DNA of 64,000 nucleotides from assembly GCF_006175995.1 (NCBI RefSeq), contig NZ_VDMB01000011.1:23967-87966 (forward strand), given 5' to 3'. Of this stretch, positions 27,410 through 36,504 are shown in pieces. The notes below the pieces were generated by a model. That model had not been told where the DNA came from and searched no databases. It saw only the letters and a program-made list of their open reading frames with translations. The position numbers and the translations under genes were made by a program. Position 1 is the stretch's first letter. Every line of letters begins with the position of its first letter. This stretch comes from Desulfobotulus mexicanus (GTDB taxonomy: Bacteria > Desulfobacterota > Desulfobacteria > Desulfobacterales > ASO4-4).

Positions 27410-28054
27410 GTGTATAACAGAGAACTGATTGAAAAAACCAAAGGTTTCATGGATCCCGAAGAAGGGGAGCGTCTCTTTCAGCTGGCCCTTGAAGCCAGCA
27501 GCAGAGGGGCTTGCCTTGAAATTGGGAGTTACTGCGGAAAATCTGCCCTGTATATGGGACCTGCCTGCAGGGCCAAGGCTGGAATTCTTTACTCCATTGA
27601 CCACCACAGGGGCAATGAAGAGCAGCAGCCGGGTGAGTTTTACCATGATCCGGATCTTGTGGATCCAAGAACAGGTTTTATGGATACCCTCTTTTTCTTT
27701 AGAACGGCCCTTGCAGACGCAGGGCTTGAGGATACCGTAGTGCCGCTGGTGGGTGGTTCGGCGCATATAGCGCGTTTCTGGACCACACCTTTGTCCCTTG
27801 TTTTTATTGACGGAGGACATACCTTTATAGCTGCTTATACGGATTACGTGAGCTGGTTTTCCCATGTTCAGCCCGGAGGCTTTCTTGTGGTTCATGATAT
27901 TTTTGAAAAACCCGAAGATGGAGGGCAGGCACCCTGGTATGTCTATGAAACGGCAAAAAAATCCGGGCTTTTCGAAGAACTGCCCCGTACAAAAACATTA
28001 GGCGTACTGCGTCGCTATCATCCGGGGGAGTTGCCTCAGGATCTGCCGTCCTGA
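27410..28054 (+). CDS. Class I SAM-dependent methyltransferase-like protein
   Basis: The 214-residue product has the SAM-binding motif I LEIGSYCGKSALYMG, an acidic residue after the second strand (YSIDHHRG), LVFIDGGHTFIAAYTDY and GGFLVVHDIFE. These match the Methyltransf_24/CmcI-like group acting on small molecules or glycans; the substrate is unknown. Start GTG 27410 is chosen over the TTG at 27395 because AAGGGGG then lies about 6 nt upstream. It stands alone after ftsK. Confidence 0.75.
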   Translation: MYNRELIEKTKGFMDPEEGERLFQLALEASSRGACLEIGSYCGKSALYMGPACRAKAGILYSIDHHRGNEEQQPGEFYHDPDLVDPRTGFMDTLFFFRTALADAGLEDTVVPLVGGSAHIARFWTTPLSLVFIDGGHTFIAAYTDYVSWFSHVQPGGFLVVHDIFEKPEDGGQAPWYVYETAKKSGLFEELPRTKTLGVLRRYHPGELPQDLPS

Positions 28055-28072
28055 GAGTGCAGGTGTATATAT

Positions 28073-28099
28073 AAGCATTGGGCTGAGCATGCTTTTTTT
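28073..28099 (+). terminator. Terminator after the methyltransferase gene
   Basis: AAGCAT (28073-28078) / ATGCTT (28089-28094) stem with a 10-nt loop, then TTTTT. Short stem, so moderate strength. The 240 nt from here to psd hold nothing else I can support. Confidence 0.55.
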
Positions 28100-28343
28100 A
28101 AGTAAGTGGTTTTCAGAACTGTATACTCAGGCTTGAATATACACATTATTGACAATAGAAATGTTTTTTGGTATTCATAAAAGTCTAATGAGAAAGAATC
28201 ATGACGGCTTTTTGGTCTCAATTATTGAACTTTTCCTTAAACATGACGTTTCCTGAAAATATCTGGATTGGAATCATATACTCTTATGGAATATGGAATT
28301 CTTTTCAGGATTTGTCCTCCAAAATGGATAGTAAACATATATT

Positions 28344-29015
28344 ATGAATGCTTTTTCAAGACCTGATCTTCCTTCAGAAAGCGGTTTTCCCATTGCAAGG
28401 GCAGGCTACCCTTTTATTTTTATTTCGGTTTTTGTGACTGCCATTGCTGCCATTCTGGGATGGAGCTGGCTGACTGGTTTAGGGCTTTGCTTCAGCCTTT
28501 TCTGTTTCTGGTTTTTTCGTGATCCGGACAGGGTAATTCCTTCAGATCCTTCTGCCCTTGTTTCTCCTGCAGATGGTAAAGTGATTGTTGCAAAAAGGGT
28601 GGAAACCCATCCCTATGGCGAAGGCCCGGCATTTCAGATCAGTATTTTCATGTCGGTTTTCAATGTGCATGTAAACCGTATTCCCTTTGATGGCGTGGTG
28701 CGGGAAATCCGTTATCAGCCGGGGCGCTTTCTGAATGCCAGCCTGGATAAGGCGTCAAAGGACAATGAGCGCAATGCCCTTCTGATAGAAACTCCTTCTT
28801 CTGTAAAATTCTGGACTGTACAGGTTGCAGGCCTTGTGGCCCGCAGGATTATCTGTCGTGTCCGTGAAGGAGACAGTGTATCAAGGGGGGTGCGTTTTGG
28901 TGTAATCTGTTTTGGTTCACGTCTTGATCTTTATCTGCCTGCGGATTTTGAGTGTGCCGTTAAGGTGGGGGAAAAGACTCAGGCCGGAACAACAACACTG
29001 GGGAGCATGAAATGA
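28344..29015 (+). CDS. psd: Phosphatidylserine decarboxylase, short type
   Basis: Makes phosphatidylethanolamine. The 223-residue length is that of the short PSD-A type found beside pssA in many bacteria and archaea. Motifs: VSPADGKVIVAKRV, MSVFNVHVNRIPFDG, and the self-cleavage site CFGSRLDLYLP, where Ser becomes the pyruvoyl group. Two N-terminal hydrophobic segments anchor it. The second GS near the C-terminus (TLGSMK) is not the cleavage site. The stop overlaps the pssA start by 4 nt. Confidence 0.93.
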   Translation: MNAFSRPDLPSESGFPIARAGYPFIFISVFVTAIAAILGWSWLTGLGLCFSLFCFWFFRDPDRVIPSDPSALVSPADGKVIVAKRVETHPYGEGPAFQISIFMSVFNVHVNRIPFDGVVREIRYQPGRFLNASLDKASKDNERNALLIETPSSVKFWTVQVAGLVARRIICRVREGDSVSRGVRFGVICFGSRLDLYLPADFECAVKVGEKTQAGTTTLGSMK

Positions 29016-29776
29016 AAAAAGTAAAAGGCATGTCCAGGCCCCGCAGGGGAGTCTATGTACTTCCCAATCTTTTGACCTCCATGAATCTTTTTTGTGGATT
29101 TTATGCGATTATTTCGGCCATAAATGGTCAGTTTGAGACGGCAGCCATTTCAATTTTTGTGGCCATTGTCTTTGATGTTCTCGATGGAAAAGTGGCCCGG
29201 GCTACCAATACTACCAGCCGATTTGGTGTGGAGTATGACTCTCTGGCTGATCTGATTTCTTTTGGTCTGGCACCGGGACTTCTTATCTATATGTGGGCAT
29301 TGCAGCCCATGGGTCGGCTGGGATGGCTGGCAGCTTTTCTTTTTACCGTATGCGGAGCCCTTCGTCTGGCACGTTTCAATTCCGTTGCGGATTCGGTACC
29401 GGGCAGTGATTTCACAGGACTCCCCATTCCGGGTGCTGCTGCCATGGTTGCCACAACCCTGCTTCTGTGTGAACGTACCATGGTCAGCCTGGAGCAGTGG
29501 CCGGTGATTCCCATGGTCATGCTTTACGTGCTTTCTTTTCTGATGGTCAGTAATGTCAGATACAGCAGCTTCAAAAAGCACAGCCTGTTCCGTCGTTTCA
29601 ACTTTCATATGCTGGTAGCCTGTATATTGATTTTTGTCTTTATTGCAGCAGAGCCTCCTGCAGCCCTCTTTCTGATTTCTCTTGTTTACGTGATTTCCGG
29701 CCCTCTTGGAATTTTTAGAAAAAATAAAGAAGAGGTTCTGAAAACGCCCATGGAGGAAGAAAAACTGGACGCATGA
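29012..29776 (+). CDS. pssA: CDP-diacylglycerol--serine O-phosphatidyltransferase
   Basis: Makes phosphatidylserine, the substrate of the neighbouring psd product. The CDP-alcohol phosphatidyltransferase motif D-G-x2-A-R-x8-G-x3-D-x3-D is complete (DGKVARATNTTSRFGVEYDSLAD). About eight hydrophobic segments over 254 residues. The two-gene psd-pssA operon therefore gives the whole branch to phosphatidylethanolamine. Confidence 0.95.
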   Translation: MKKVKGMSRPRRGVYVLPNLLTSMNLFCGFYAIISAINGQFETAAISIFVAIVFDVLDGKVARATNTTSRFGVEYDSLADLISFGLAPGLLIYMWALQPMGRLGWLAAFLFTVCGALRLARFNSVADSVPGSDFTGLPIPGAAAMVATTLLLCERTMVSLEQWPVIPMVMLYVLSFLMVSNVRYSSFKKHSLFRRFNFHMLVACILIFVFIAAEPPAALFLISLVYVISGPLGIFRKNKEEVLKTPMEEEKLDA

Positions 29777-29805
29777 TTATATAAAAACCATTAGAGATAT
29801 TTTTG

Positions 29806-29852
29806 GATCCATTCTTCAATACGGAAGGCATTGGGAATGGATCTTTATTTTT
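29806..29852 (+). terminator. Terminator after psd-pssA
   Basis: GATCCATTC (29806-29814) / GAATGGATC (29835-29843) forms a 9-bp perfect stem, with an inner CAAT/ATTG pairing, then TTTATTTTTA. Confidence 0.75.
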
Positions 29853-29986
29853 ATCTGATCGTGTGGCAGGAAAATTTATCTTTACTCGATATCCGTGCAG
29901 CTGTGTGCATGCTTATCGATAAGATCTAAAAAATGATTGTTTTTGCATTTGCAGCTTATTCAATGTTTTAAAGGAGTTTGAAACAC

Positions 29987-31009
29987 ATGGCCCGAAAACT
30001 GTTTAGCGTTGCCGTTGCCGGTGCAACCGGTGCCGTTGGAAACGAAATGATACGGGGCTTGGAATCCCGAAATTTTCCCGTTAAAAGCCTGAAGCTTCTG
30101 GCATCTAAGCGCTCTGTGGGGCGTACTCTGAAATTCAGGGGGGAAGATATAGCTGTGGAGGAGCTGACAGGAGATGCTTTTAAAGGGGTGGACATTGCCC
30201 TTTTTTCCGCAGGTGGTGGACCAAGCCTTGAGTTTGCCCCTCAGGCTGCAGCTGCCGGATGTGTTGTGGTGGATAATTCCAGTGCCTGGCGTATGGATCC
30301 GGATGTTCCTCTGGTGGTTCCGGAAGCCAACTTCCATGCCGTTGCAGGATATGTCAAAAAAGGTATTATTGCCAATCCTAACTGTTCTACCATACAGATG
30401 CTGGTGGCCTTAAATCCCATATACCGTAAATACGGATTGCGCCGCATTGTTGTTTCCACCTATCAGGCGGTATCCGGTTCAGGGAAAAAAGCCATAGATG
30501 AGCTGTCTGATCAGACAAGGGCCATCATGCATGATGAGCCTGTTGCCGCCAATGTTTATCCCCATCGCATTGCTTTTAACTGCCTGCCCCATATTGATGT
30601 TTTTCTTGAAAATGGTTATACTAAAGAAGAAATGAAAATGGTGAATGAGACAAGGAAAATTCTTGAGGATTCCACCATCGGAGTTACGGCAACAACGGTG
30701 CGTGTTCCCGTTTTTTACGGGCATTCCGAAGCAGTGAATATTGAAACAAAAATACCCTTTGATATTCAGGACGTCCGGTCTTTGCTGGCATCTTCACCCG
30801 GTATCCGGGTAGTGGATGATCCTGTAGGAAATGGGTATCCCCTTGCCATTGATGCCGCGGGGCAGGATGATACACTGGTGGGGCGTATCCGAAGAGATGA
30901 GTCCATAGAAAACGGATTGAATCTCTGGATTGTTGCGGACAATATCCGTAAAGGTGCTGCCACTAACACCATTCAGATTGCAGAAATACTTGCGGAAAAA
31001 TATCTCTGA
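29987..31009 (+). CDS. asd: Aspartate-semialdehyde dehydrogenase
   Basis: NADPH-dependent enzyme at the branch to lysine, threonine and methionine. The 340-residue product has VAVAGATGAVGNEM (dinucleotide-binding turn), the catalytic Cys in NPNCSTIQM, QAVSGSGKKAIDEL, and VRVPVFYGHSEAVN with the active His region. ATG 29987 is preferred over the TTG at 29978, which is too close to the AAGGAG site. Single gene between two terminators. Confidence 0.97.
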   Translation: MARKLFSVAVAGATGAVGNEMIRGLESRNFPVKSLKLLASKRSVGRTLKFRGEDIAVEELTGDAFKGVDIALFSAGGGPSLEFAPQAAAAGCVVVDNSSAWRMDPDVPLVVPEANFHAVAGYVKKGIIANPNCSTIQMLVALNPIYRKYGLRRIVVSTYQAVSGSGKKAIDELSDQTRAIMHDEPVAANVYPHRIAFNCLPHIDVFLENGYTKEEMKMVNETRKILEDSTIGVTATTVRVPVFYGHSEAVNIETKIPFDIQDVRSLLASSPGIRVVDDPVGNGYPLAIDAAGQDDTLVGRIRRDESIENGLNLWIVADNIRKGAATNTIQIAEILAEKYL

Positions 31010-31101
31010 TTGAATACTGTCCTGTAGTTATTCTAAATATTCAACAGGATGGCCCTTACATTACATGGATGCCTATTTTAAGGCTTGTGTAAAATATACA
31101 G

Positions 31102-31149
31102 GAAGATGAGACTTCTTCTCTTTATGGTTGGAAGTTTCATCTTCTTTTA
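31102..31149 (+). terminator. Terminator between asd and greA
   Basis: GAAGATGAGACTTC (31102-31115) pairs with GAAGTTTCATCTTC (31131-31144), a 14-bp stem with one G-T pair, and is followed by TTTTAC. It lies about 40 nt before the greA start, so it could also attenuate greA transcription. Confidence 0.7.
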
Positions 31150-31186
31150 CTTATGTCATTGAACAAAGAAAACAGGAGTTTTTTCA

Positions 31187-31654
31187 TTGGAACGCATTCC
31201 CATCACCAAGGAAGGTTACGAGCACCTGAAAAAGGAGCTTGAGCATCTGAAAAGCGTGGAAAGGCCCAGAAATATTGAGGCCATAGAGGTGGCCCGTGCC
31301 CATGGCGATCTTTCTGAAAATGCTGAGTATGATGCCGCAAAGGAACGGCAGTCTTTTTTGGAGGGTAGAATCTCTGAACTCTCCTATAAACTTGCCAATG
31401 CTGATGTGATTGATACATCCAAGGTTGCCAGCGACAAAGTGGTGTTCGGGTGCCGTATTCTCCTTGAGAATGTGGATTCCGGTGATGAGGTCACCTATCA
31501 GCTGGTGGGTCCGGACGAATCTGACATCAGCAAGGGGAAAATTTCCGTCTCATCCCCCCTGGGGCGGGCTATTCTTGGAAAAGTTCCCGGTGATGAAGTC
31601 GTAGTTGATGCACCGGGTGGCAAACGTTGCTATGAACTGGTTGATATCCTATAA
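31187..31654 (+). CDS. greA: Transcription elongation factor GreA
   Basis: Rescues backtracked RNA polymerase by stimulating transcript cleavage. The 155-residue product has the N-terminal coiled coil with ARAHGDLSENAEYDAAKERQ (the acidic tip D and E) and the C-terminal FKBP-like domain ending in ISVSSPLGRAILGK. Start is TTG at 31187 with CAGGAG 8 nt upstream. It heads a greA-rpoZ-ttcA-like-folE2 run with very short gaps. Confidence 0.97.
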   Translation: MERIPITKEGYEHLKKELEHLKSVERPRNIEAIEVARAHGDLSENAEYDAAKERQSFLEGRISELSYKLANADVIDTSKVASDKVVFGCRILLENVDSGDEVTYQLVGPDESDISKGKISVSSPLGRAILGKVPGDEVVVDAPGGKRCYELVDIL

Positions 31655-31679
31655 ATTTTTTAAATAAAGGGGTCGTGTT

Positions 31680-31895
31680 ATGGCACGTGTTACCGTTGAG
31701 GACTGTCTGAGCAAGGTACCCAATCGTTTTCAGCTTGTACATATGGCAGCCAAAAGGGTGCGTCAGCTTCGGGAAGGTTCCGAGTATCTTGTACAGCGTG
31801 CAAAGAACGAAGATGTGGTGATGGCTTTGCGTGAAATTGCTGCCGGTCGTGTGGTTACTGTAAAGGATGCAGGCAGTAAAAAAGGTGATAAATAA
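31680..31895 (+). CDS. rpoZ: RNA polymerase omega subunit
   Basis: The 71-residue product begins [30 protein letters not shown], the omega signature, and contains [10 protein letters not shown]. It helps RNA polymerase assembly and ppGpp response. 25 nt after greA; AAGGGG upstream of the ATG. Confidence 0.97.
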   Translation: MARVTVEDCLSKVPNRFQLVHMAAKRVRQLREGSEYLVQRAKNEDVVMALREIAAGRVVTVKDAGSKKGDK

Positions 31896-31897
31896 GT

Positions 31898-32689
31898 TTG
31901 CTTGAAAAGAACAAAAACTATAATAAAATTTTTAAGTCAGTAGGCAAAGCTGCTTTCCGGTATCAGATGTTTGAATCCGGAGAGCGGATTGCTGTAGGTC
32001 TTTCCGGCGGCAAGGACAGCCTGACACTCCTTCGGATTCTAAAAGATCGCCAGCGTATTTCAGCCATTCCTTACACCCTGCATCCCATCTATGTGGATCC
32101 CGGTTTTGACGGAGGATTCAGTGAAGAGCTGTTCCACTGGTGCGGGGAGCTGGGGTTGCATCTGACTGTTGAAAAAACAGATCATGGACCCATGGCCCAT
32201 GGCCCAGAGAACCGGAAAAAAAGTCCCTGCTTTCTATGTGCCATGCTCCGGCGCAAACGTCTTTTTTCCATATCCAGGGATCTGGGGTGCAAAACTCTGG
32301 CTCTGGGGCATACCAAAGATGACATTATAGAAACGCTTTTCATGAATATGTGTTATGCCGGAAAAATAGGCACTATGGTGCCCCGCCAGGGTCTTTTTAA
32401 GGATACCTTTCACATCATCCGGCCTTTAAGCCTTGTGGATGAGCAGCGTATTATAAAGTTAACAGGGAATTTCCCGGAATATTTCCCGGTTTTTACCAAT
32501 CCCTGCCCCTCTGCCGGGCAGACCAAACGCAGGGAAATAAAAGAACTTCTTCAGACCCTCTACCGTCAGGACAGGAAAATAAAAAGCAATATTTTCAGAT
32601 CTATGGGAAATGTTCGGCTGGAATATATGCTTTATCCGCCCGTGAGGGAAGCAGGCAATGATTCAGACACGGGCGAGGATTTTGAATGA
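31898..32689 (+). CDS. TtcA-family PP-loop ATPase (tRNA 2-thiolation type)
   Basis: N-type ATP pyrophosphatase with SGGKDSLTL near residue 32 and the CxxC in PCFLCAMLRRKRLF, plus a later Cys in NPCPSAGQTKRREI, the pattern of TtcA, which makes 2-thiocytidine in tRNA with a [4Fe-4S] cluster. The HTKDDIIETLFMN motif is also present. 263 residues. The start is TTG at 31898, 2 nt after rpoZ, using AAGGTGA in the rpoZ end. The exact tRNA position is not shown by sequence. Confidence 0.85.
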   Translation: MLEKNKNYNKIFKSVGKAAFRYQMFESGERIAVGLSGGKDSLTLLRILKDRQRISAIPYTLHPIYVDPGFDGGFSEELFHWCGELGLHLTVEKTDHGPMAHGPENRKKSPCFLCAMLRRKRLFSISRDLGCKTLALGHTKDDIIETLFMNMCYAGKIGTMVPRQGLFKDTFHIIRPLSLVDEQRIIKLTGNFPEYFPVFTNPCPSAGQTKRREIKELLQTLYRQDRKIKSNIFRSMGNVRLEYMLYPPVREAGNDSDTGEDFE

Positions 32690-33471
32690 AAGACGTGCAA
32701 AGCCAGCGTGATGAGCGCAATCTGCCCATAGACAAGGTGGGTATAAAAAATCTGAGGTATCCCATCACGGTTCTGGACCGGGAGCAGGGTCGCCAGCAGA
32801 CTGTTGCAGATATTTCCATGTATGTGGATCTTCCCCACGATGCCAAGGGAACCCACATGAGTCGTTTTGTGGAAATGCTGCATCTTTTCAGACAGGAAGT
32901 TTCCTTAAGGTCATTTTCAACCATATTACAGGAAATGCGCACCCTGCTGGAAGCGGAAAGGGCACACATTGATGTGACTTTTCCCTATTTTGTGGAAAAA
33001 AAAGCACCCGTCAGTGCAGAACCGGGGCTTATGGATTATACCTGTACCATTTCAGGCTCCATCTCTCCGGAGGGCAGGACAGACCTTCTTTCCACGGTGC
33101 GTGTTCCAGTCATGTCTGTTTGCCCCTGTTCCCTTGAGATCAGTGAGATCGGAGCCCATACCCAGAGGGGAATGGTGACAGTATCTGTCCGTTTCAGGAA
33201 ATTTTTCTGGATAGAAGCCCTGATTCAGCGCATTGAAAAATGTGCTTCCAGCGATGTTTTTTCGGTTTTAAAGCGGGTGGATGAAAAGGCTGTTACGGAG
33301 CAGGCCTTCAGGAATCCCAAGTTTGTGGAGGACATTGTAAGGGATGTGGCCTTGTCCCTTAAAGAAGACGGCAACATCACATGGTTTTCCGTGAGTGCGG
33401 AAAATTATGAGTCCATTCACAATCACAGTGCCTTTGCCCAGATATCCAGTGAATCTCTGGATGGGATGTAA
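32686..33471 (+). CDS. folE2: GTP cyclohydrolase FolE2 (type IB)
   Basis: Zinc- or other-metal-dependent GTP cyclohydrolase giving dihydroneopterin triphosphate for folate or queuosine. Motif MSVCPCSLEISEIGAHTQRG carries the metal Cys and the family signature; FVEMLHLF and the C-terminal SVSAENYESIHNHSAFA are also typical. 261 residues. The ATG overlaps the end of the TtcA-like gene by 4 nt. Ends 6 nt from the convergent cyclase gene. Both partners act in tRNA or folate modification chemistry. Confidence 0.95.
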   Translation: MKDVQSQRDERNLPIDKVGIKNLRYPITVLDREQGRQQTVADISMYVDLPHDAKGTHMSRFVEMLHLFRQEVSLRSFSTILQEMRTLLEAERAHIDVTFPYFVEKKAPVSAEPGLMDYTCTISGSISPEGRTDLLSTVRVPVMSVCPCSLEISEIGAHTQRGMVTVSVRFRKFFWIEALIQRIEKCASSDVFSVLKRVDEKAVTEQAFRNPKFVEDIVRDVALSLKEDGNITWFSVSAENYESIHNHSAFAQISSESLDGM

Positions 33472-33477
33472 GCCTGT

Positions 33478-35586
33478 TTATTTCTGATCCATCACCCATA
33501 TACCCTGCCACTCTGCGGGGGGATGGTCTATGAGTTCCCGGCACTTTTTTGTATAGGATAGTGAGGGGGCATCCTTTTCTGCCAGAGCCTGAAATTTTTC
33601 CGCAGCTTCCCTGAATTTTCCCCTGGCAAAGGCTTCCCTTGCTTCGTTAAATAGGGGAATCAGTTCATTATCTGCCTCAGCCCATCCGGGTTCATAAATC
33701 CGGATGGGTTTTTCCTTTCCCACAACCCTTACCCTTGCAATTTCCCTCAGTAGAACAGATGGTCCCATGGCTGATGCCGTACTTTCGGATATCAGGGTAT
33801 AGGTACCGAATATTTTGTTCACTCCTTCCAGCCGGGCCGCAAGGTTCACCGAATCCCCCAGCATGGTGTAGTCAAAGCGTTTGCTGGAACCAAGGTTGCC
33901 CACCACAGCATCCCCTGTATTGATGCCGATGCGCATGCGAACTTTTTTGTGTGTCCATTTCCTTAACTCGTCAGCCATATCTCTCAAGGCATCCTGACAG
34001 CGCAGGGCTGCCTGCACAGCTCTGTCCGCATGGTCTTTAAGGGCCAGAGGGGCATTCCAGAAGGCAATGATGGCATCCCCTTCATATTTGTCCACGGTTC
34101 CGCCACTTTCCAGGATGATGTCCGTCATGGCAGAGAGATAGTGGTTGAGAAAGGAGGTGAGATGTTCGGGGTCCATGCCTTCGGATATGCTGGTGAAACC
34201 TTCAAGATCGGAGAAAAAGATTGTGATTTCCCTTTTTTCTCCCCCGAGTTTAAGTTTCTCCGGATTGATAAGCAGTTCGTCAATGACAGCAGGGCTGAGG
34301 TATTGTGAAAAGGCATTTTTGATGAAGCGCTTCTGTTTTCCTTCTGTGGTGTAATTGATGAAAATAACCGTGACGGATGCCAGGATAGTCCCTGCCATCA
34401 GGGTAAGCAGGGGAAGCACCACGCCTGCTCCATACAGGCTGAAACTTAAGGTTACTGGCAGAAGCAGGGCCAGTGAAAGGGCTGCAAGGGCTGCGGTCAT
34501 GGCTGGAAGGGCTGCAGGTATAAAGGCACAGAATCCAGTGAGCAGTATGGTAATGCTATAAAAAGCGCTATGGGAAATGTCCCTTAAGAAATCCCCTTCC
34601 AGAAAATTATCCAGCAGGGTGGCGTGGACTTCCACACCGGGATAGGCACCGCCTACGGGAACGGGGGTAAGATCATGGAGACCGGGGGCGGAGTAGCCCA
34701 CAAGAACATAGGCATTTTTTAATAAATCAGCTTCAGGCAGTTCAGGATCTTTGCCCTGCATTTCCAGAATGGCAGCCCGGAGAATGGCAGCAGCGGGTAT
34801 GGAAGGATGGCTGCGTGATGGACCCCGGAAGCGCAGCCTTGCTTCATGGTCGCTGTTCAGGGGAATGGTGCGGTGGTCAAGATAAATTGTGTTTTCGTCC
34901 TGCAGGGGACGGATATGGGGATGGGCTGCCATCCATGTGGCCAGTCCCAGACTGGGGAAGACTTTTCCATCAAAGGTGGTAAAAAGCCGTACATTTCTGT
35001 AAATACCGTCGGGATCTGGATTTAGCCCCACATTGCCGGGCATCCCCCAGCTTGCAGCTATATCTCCATGGGCCAGACTGGCCCGTTTGCGCTCCGGTGG
35101 TTGTGTACCAAGAAATGGAGGGGGCTGGGGATGCGTTTCAGGATAGACTGTGGCCGCACCCGTGCTGTCGCCCAGAAATATGGCACCTGCAACGGAACCA
35201 AAGCGGCGGGAAGCGGCAGCAAGGGCCGCATCATCGTATTCCCCGTAGATGGATGGTTCAGTAAAAAGAATATCAAGACCTACGGCCTTTGCCCCCCGGG
35301 ACTGGCAGAAATCCAGGATGTAGGCCCAGATTTCTCTGGGCCAGGGCCAGGAAAGATGGTTTGTTTCCCGTGCCCAGTCCAGGCTGTTCTGGTCCACAAG
35401 AATTAAGACCACATTTTTTGTACTGGCTGATGGTTTTGCCATCATTTGTGCACGGATATCAAAGGTCTTCCATTCCATCCTGTCCAGCAGACCGGTGAAA
35501 GACAGTATCATGACAAAGATCATGGCAAGGCTTGTTGCCAGACCCGTACGATACAGGATTCGAATCAGGGGGCTGCCGGATGTCAT
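33478..35586 (-). CDS. CHASE2-domain class III adenylate/guanylate cyclase
   Basis: Membrane cyclase of 702 residues. Order: N-terminal helix (about 15-32), extracytoplasmic CHASE2 sensor with VGLDILFTEPS and VLVGYSAPGLHDLTPVPVGGAYPGVEVHA, three helices (about 335-410), then the catalytic domain with ITIFFSDLEGFTSISE (metal Asp), GTVDKYEGDAIIAFWNAP and GDSVNLAARLEGVNK. A TPR-like tail ends it (EAREAFARGKFREAAEKFQALAEK). Makes cAMP or cGMP in response to an outside signal. AGGAGATAATA precedes the ATG. It follows the M48 and SH3 genes in one run. Confidence 0.92.
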   Translation of the reverse strand: MTSGSPLIRILYRTGLATSLAMIFVMILSFTGLLDRMEWKTFDIRAQMMAKPSASTKNVVLILVDQNSLDWARETNHLSWPWPREIWAYILDFCQSRGAKAVGLDILFTEPSIYGEYDDAALAAASRRFGSVAGAIFLGDSTGAATVYPETHPQPPPFLGTQPPERKRASLAHGDIAASWGMPGNVGLNPDPDGIYRNVRLFTTFDGKVFPSLGLATWMAAHPHIRPLQDENTIYLDHRTIPLNSDHEARLRFRGPSRSHPSIPAAAILRAAILEMQGKDPELPEADLLKNAYVLVGYSAPGLHDLTPVPVGGAYPGVEVHATLLDNFLEGDFLRDISHSAFYSITILLTGFCAFIPAALPAMTAALAALSLALLLPVTLSFSLYGAGVVLPLLTLMAGTILASVTVIFINYTTEGKQKRFIKNAFSQYLSPAVIDELLINPEKLKLGGEKREITIFFSDLEGFTSISEGMDPEHLTSFLNHYLSAMTDIILESGGTVDKYEGDAIIAFWNAPLALKDHADRAVQAALRCQDALRDMADELRKWTHKKVRMRIGINTGDAVVGNLGSSKRFDYTMLGDSVNLAARLEGVNKIFGTYTLISESTASAMGPSVLLREIARVRVVGKEKPIRIYEPGWAEADNELIPLFNEAREAFARGKFREAAEKFQALAEKDAPSLSYTKKCRELIDHPPAEWQGIWVMDQK

Positions 35587-35595
35587 TATTATCTC

Positions 35596-36504
35596 CTACA
35601 CATTACCAAAGGCATTTCTGAACCGGGCATCACGGATATGGTGGGCCTGTATGGTTCTGCCCTGAACACCCATCTGACGGAGTTCTGCTATTCTGCTGCG
35701 GGGTGCTGGATGGGTGCTGGCAAAGTCCGGAGCTCCGGGTTTCAGGTGTTTTTCCATAATAGACAGCATATTGGGAAGTCCTGCAGGGTCATAGCCCGTA
35801 GCCCTCAGTATGGCTATGGCCTGGGCGTCGGCTTCCCGCTCAAAGGCTCTGGAATAGCCGTTGGTCATGAGGGTGCCGGTGATATCCGCAACGGAACCGC
35901 CAAAGGCTTCGGTGAGCTCTGCCAGATGGCCTCCGGCAAAGGCTCCGGCTCCTTCCACGGCAATGGTGGTGAGGGCTGTGGTAAGGCGGGATCTTTTGAT
36001 GGCTTTCAGGCCGTGTTTTTCTGAGACATGGGCGATTTCATGGGCCAGTACGGCGGCAAGCTCTGTCTCATTGGTGCAGAGGCGCAGCATTCCCCTTGTG
36101 ATGAAAATAAAACCGCTGGGTGCTGCAAATGCGTTTATTTCATCGGAATCGAGAATGAGAAAAGCGTAGCCTTTGTAGGTTTCAGGGGCCCGGGAGTAGA
36201 GGGCAAGGGTTTGCCCCAGAATGTTTAGGTAATCCGTTGCTTTTTCATTATCCCATATTTTGTAGGAAGAAAGTATGGTCGCACCCACACTGCGGCCGAT
36301 ATAGTATTCCTGTTCTGGTGTTATATCCTCAAAGCTTTTGGCCAGTGCCGCACTGCTTCTTTTGATGGCTTCCGCCTGGGATTCACTGATGGCTCCGGAA
36401 GCAACACCCACGGTGGTTCCTACTTCAGAAACCACCCCCATGGTTTTACAAGCTGTCAGAATTACCATGGAAAGGCAGAGAAGGAGAAAAGCTGTGTTTT
36501 TCAT
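35596..36504 (-). CDS. M48-family zinc metallopeptidase lipoprotein
   Basis: The 302-residue product has a signal peptide with lipobox LTAC (Cys19), then EYYIGRSVGATILSSY, the M48 catalytic motif HEIAHVSEKHG, and downstream EREADAQAIAIL providing the third zinc ligand. These are features of BepA/LoiP-type outer-membrane quality-control proteases. AGGAGG lies before the ATG, which overlaps the SH3 gene stop by 4 nt. A role in envelope maintenance is inferred. Confidence 0.92.
   Translation of the reverse strand: MKNTAFLLLCLSMVILTACKTMGVVSEVGTTVGVASGAISESQAEAIKRSSAALAKSFEDITPEQEYYIGRSVGATILSSYKIWDNEKATDYLNILGQTLALYSRAPETYKGYAFLILDSDEINAFAAPSGFIFITRGMLRLCTNETELAAVLAHEIAHVSEKHGLKAIKRSRLTTALTTIAVEGAGAFAGGHLAELTEAFGGSVADITGTLMTNGYSRAFEREADAQAIAILRATGYDPAGLPNMLSIMEKHLKPGAPDFASTHPAPRSRIAELRQMGVQGRTIQAHHIRDARFRNAFGNV

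Noticed and set aside
28970..29015. LGSM near the end of Psd as the autocleavage site
   Set aside because: The site should precede the short alpha chain; FGS in CFGSRLDLYL is the expected position.
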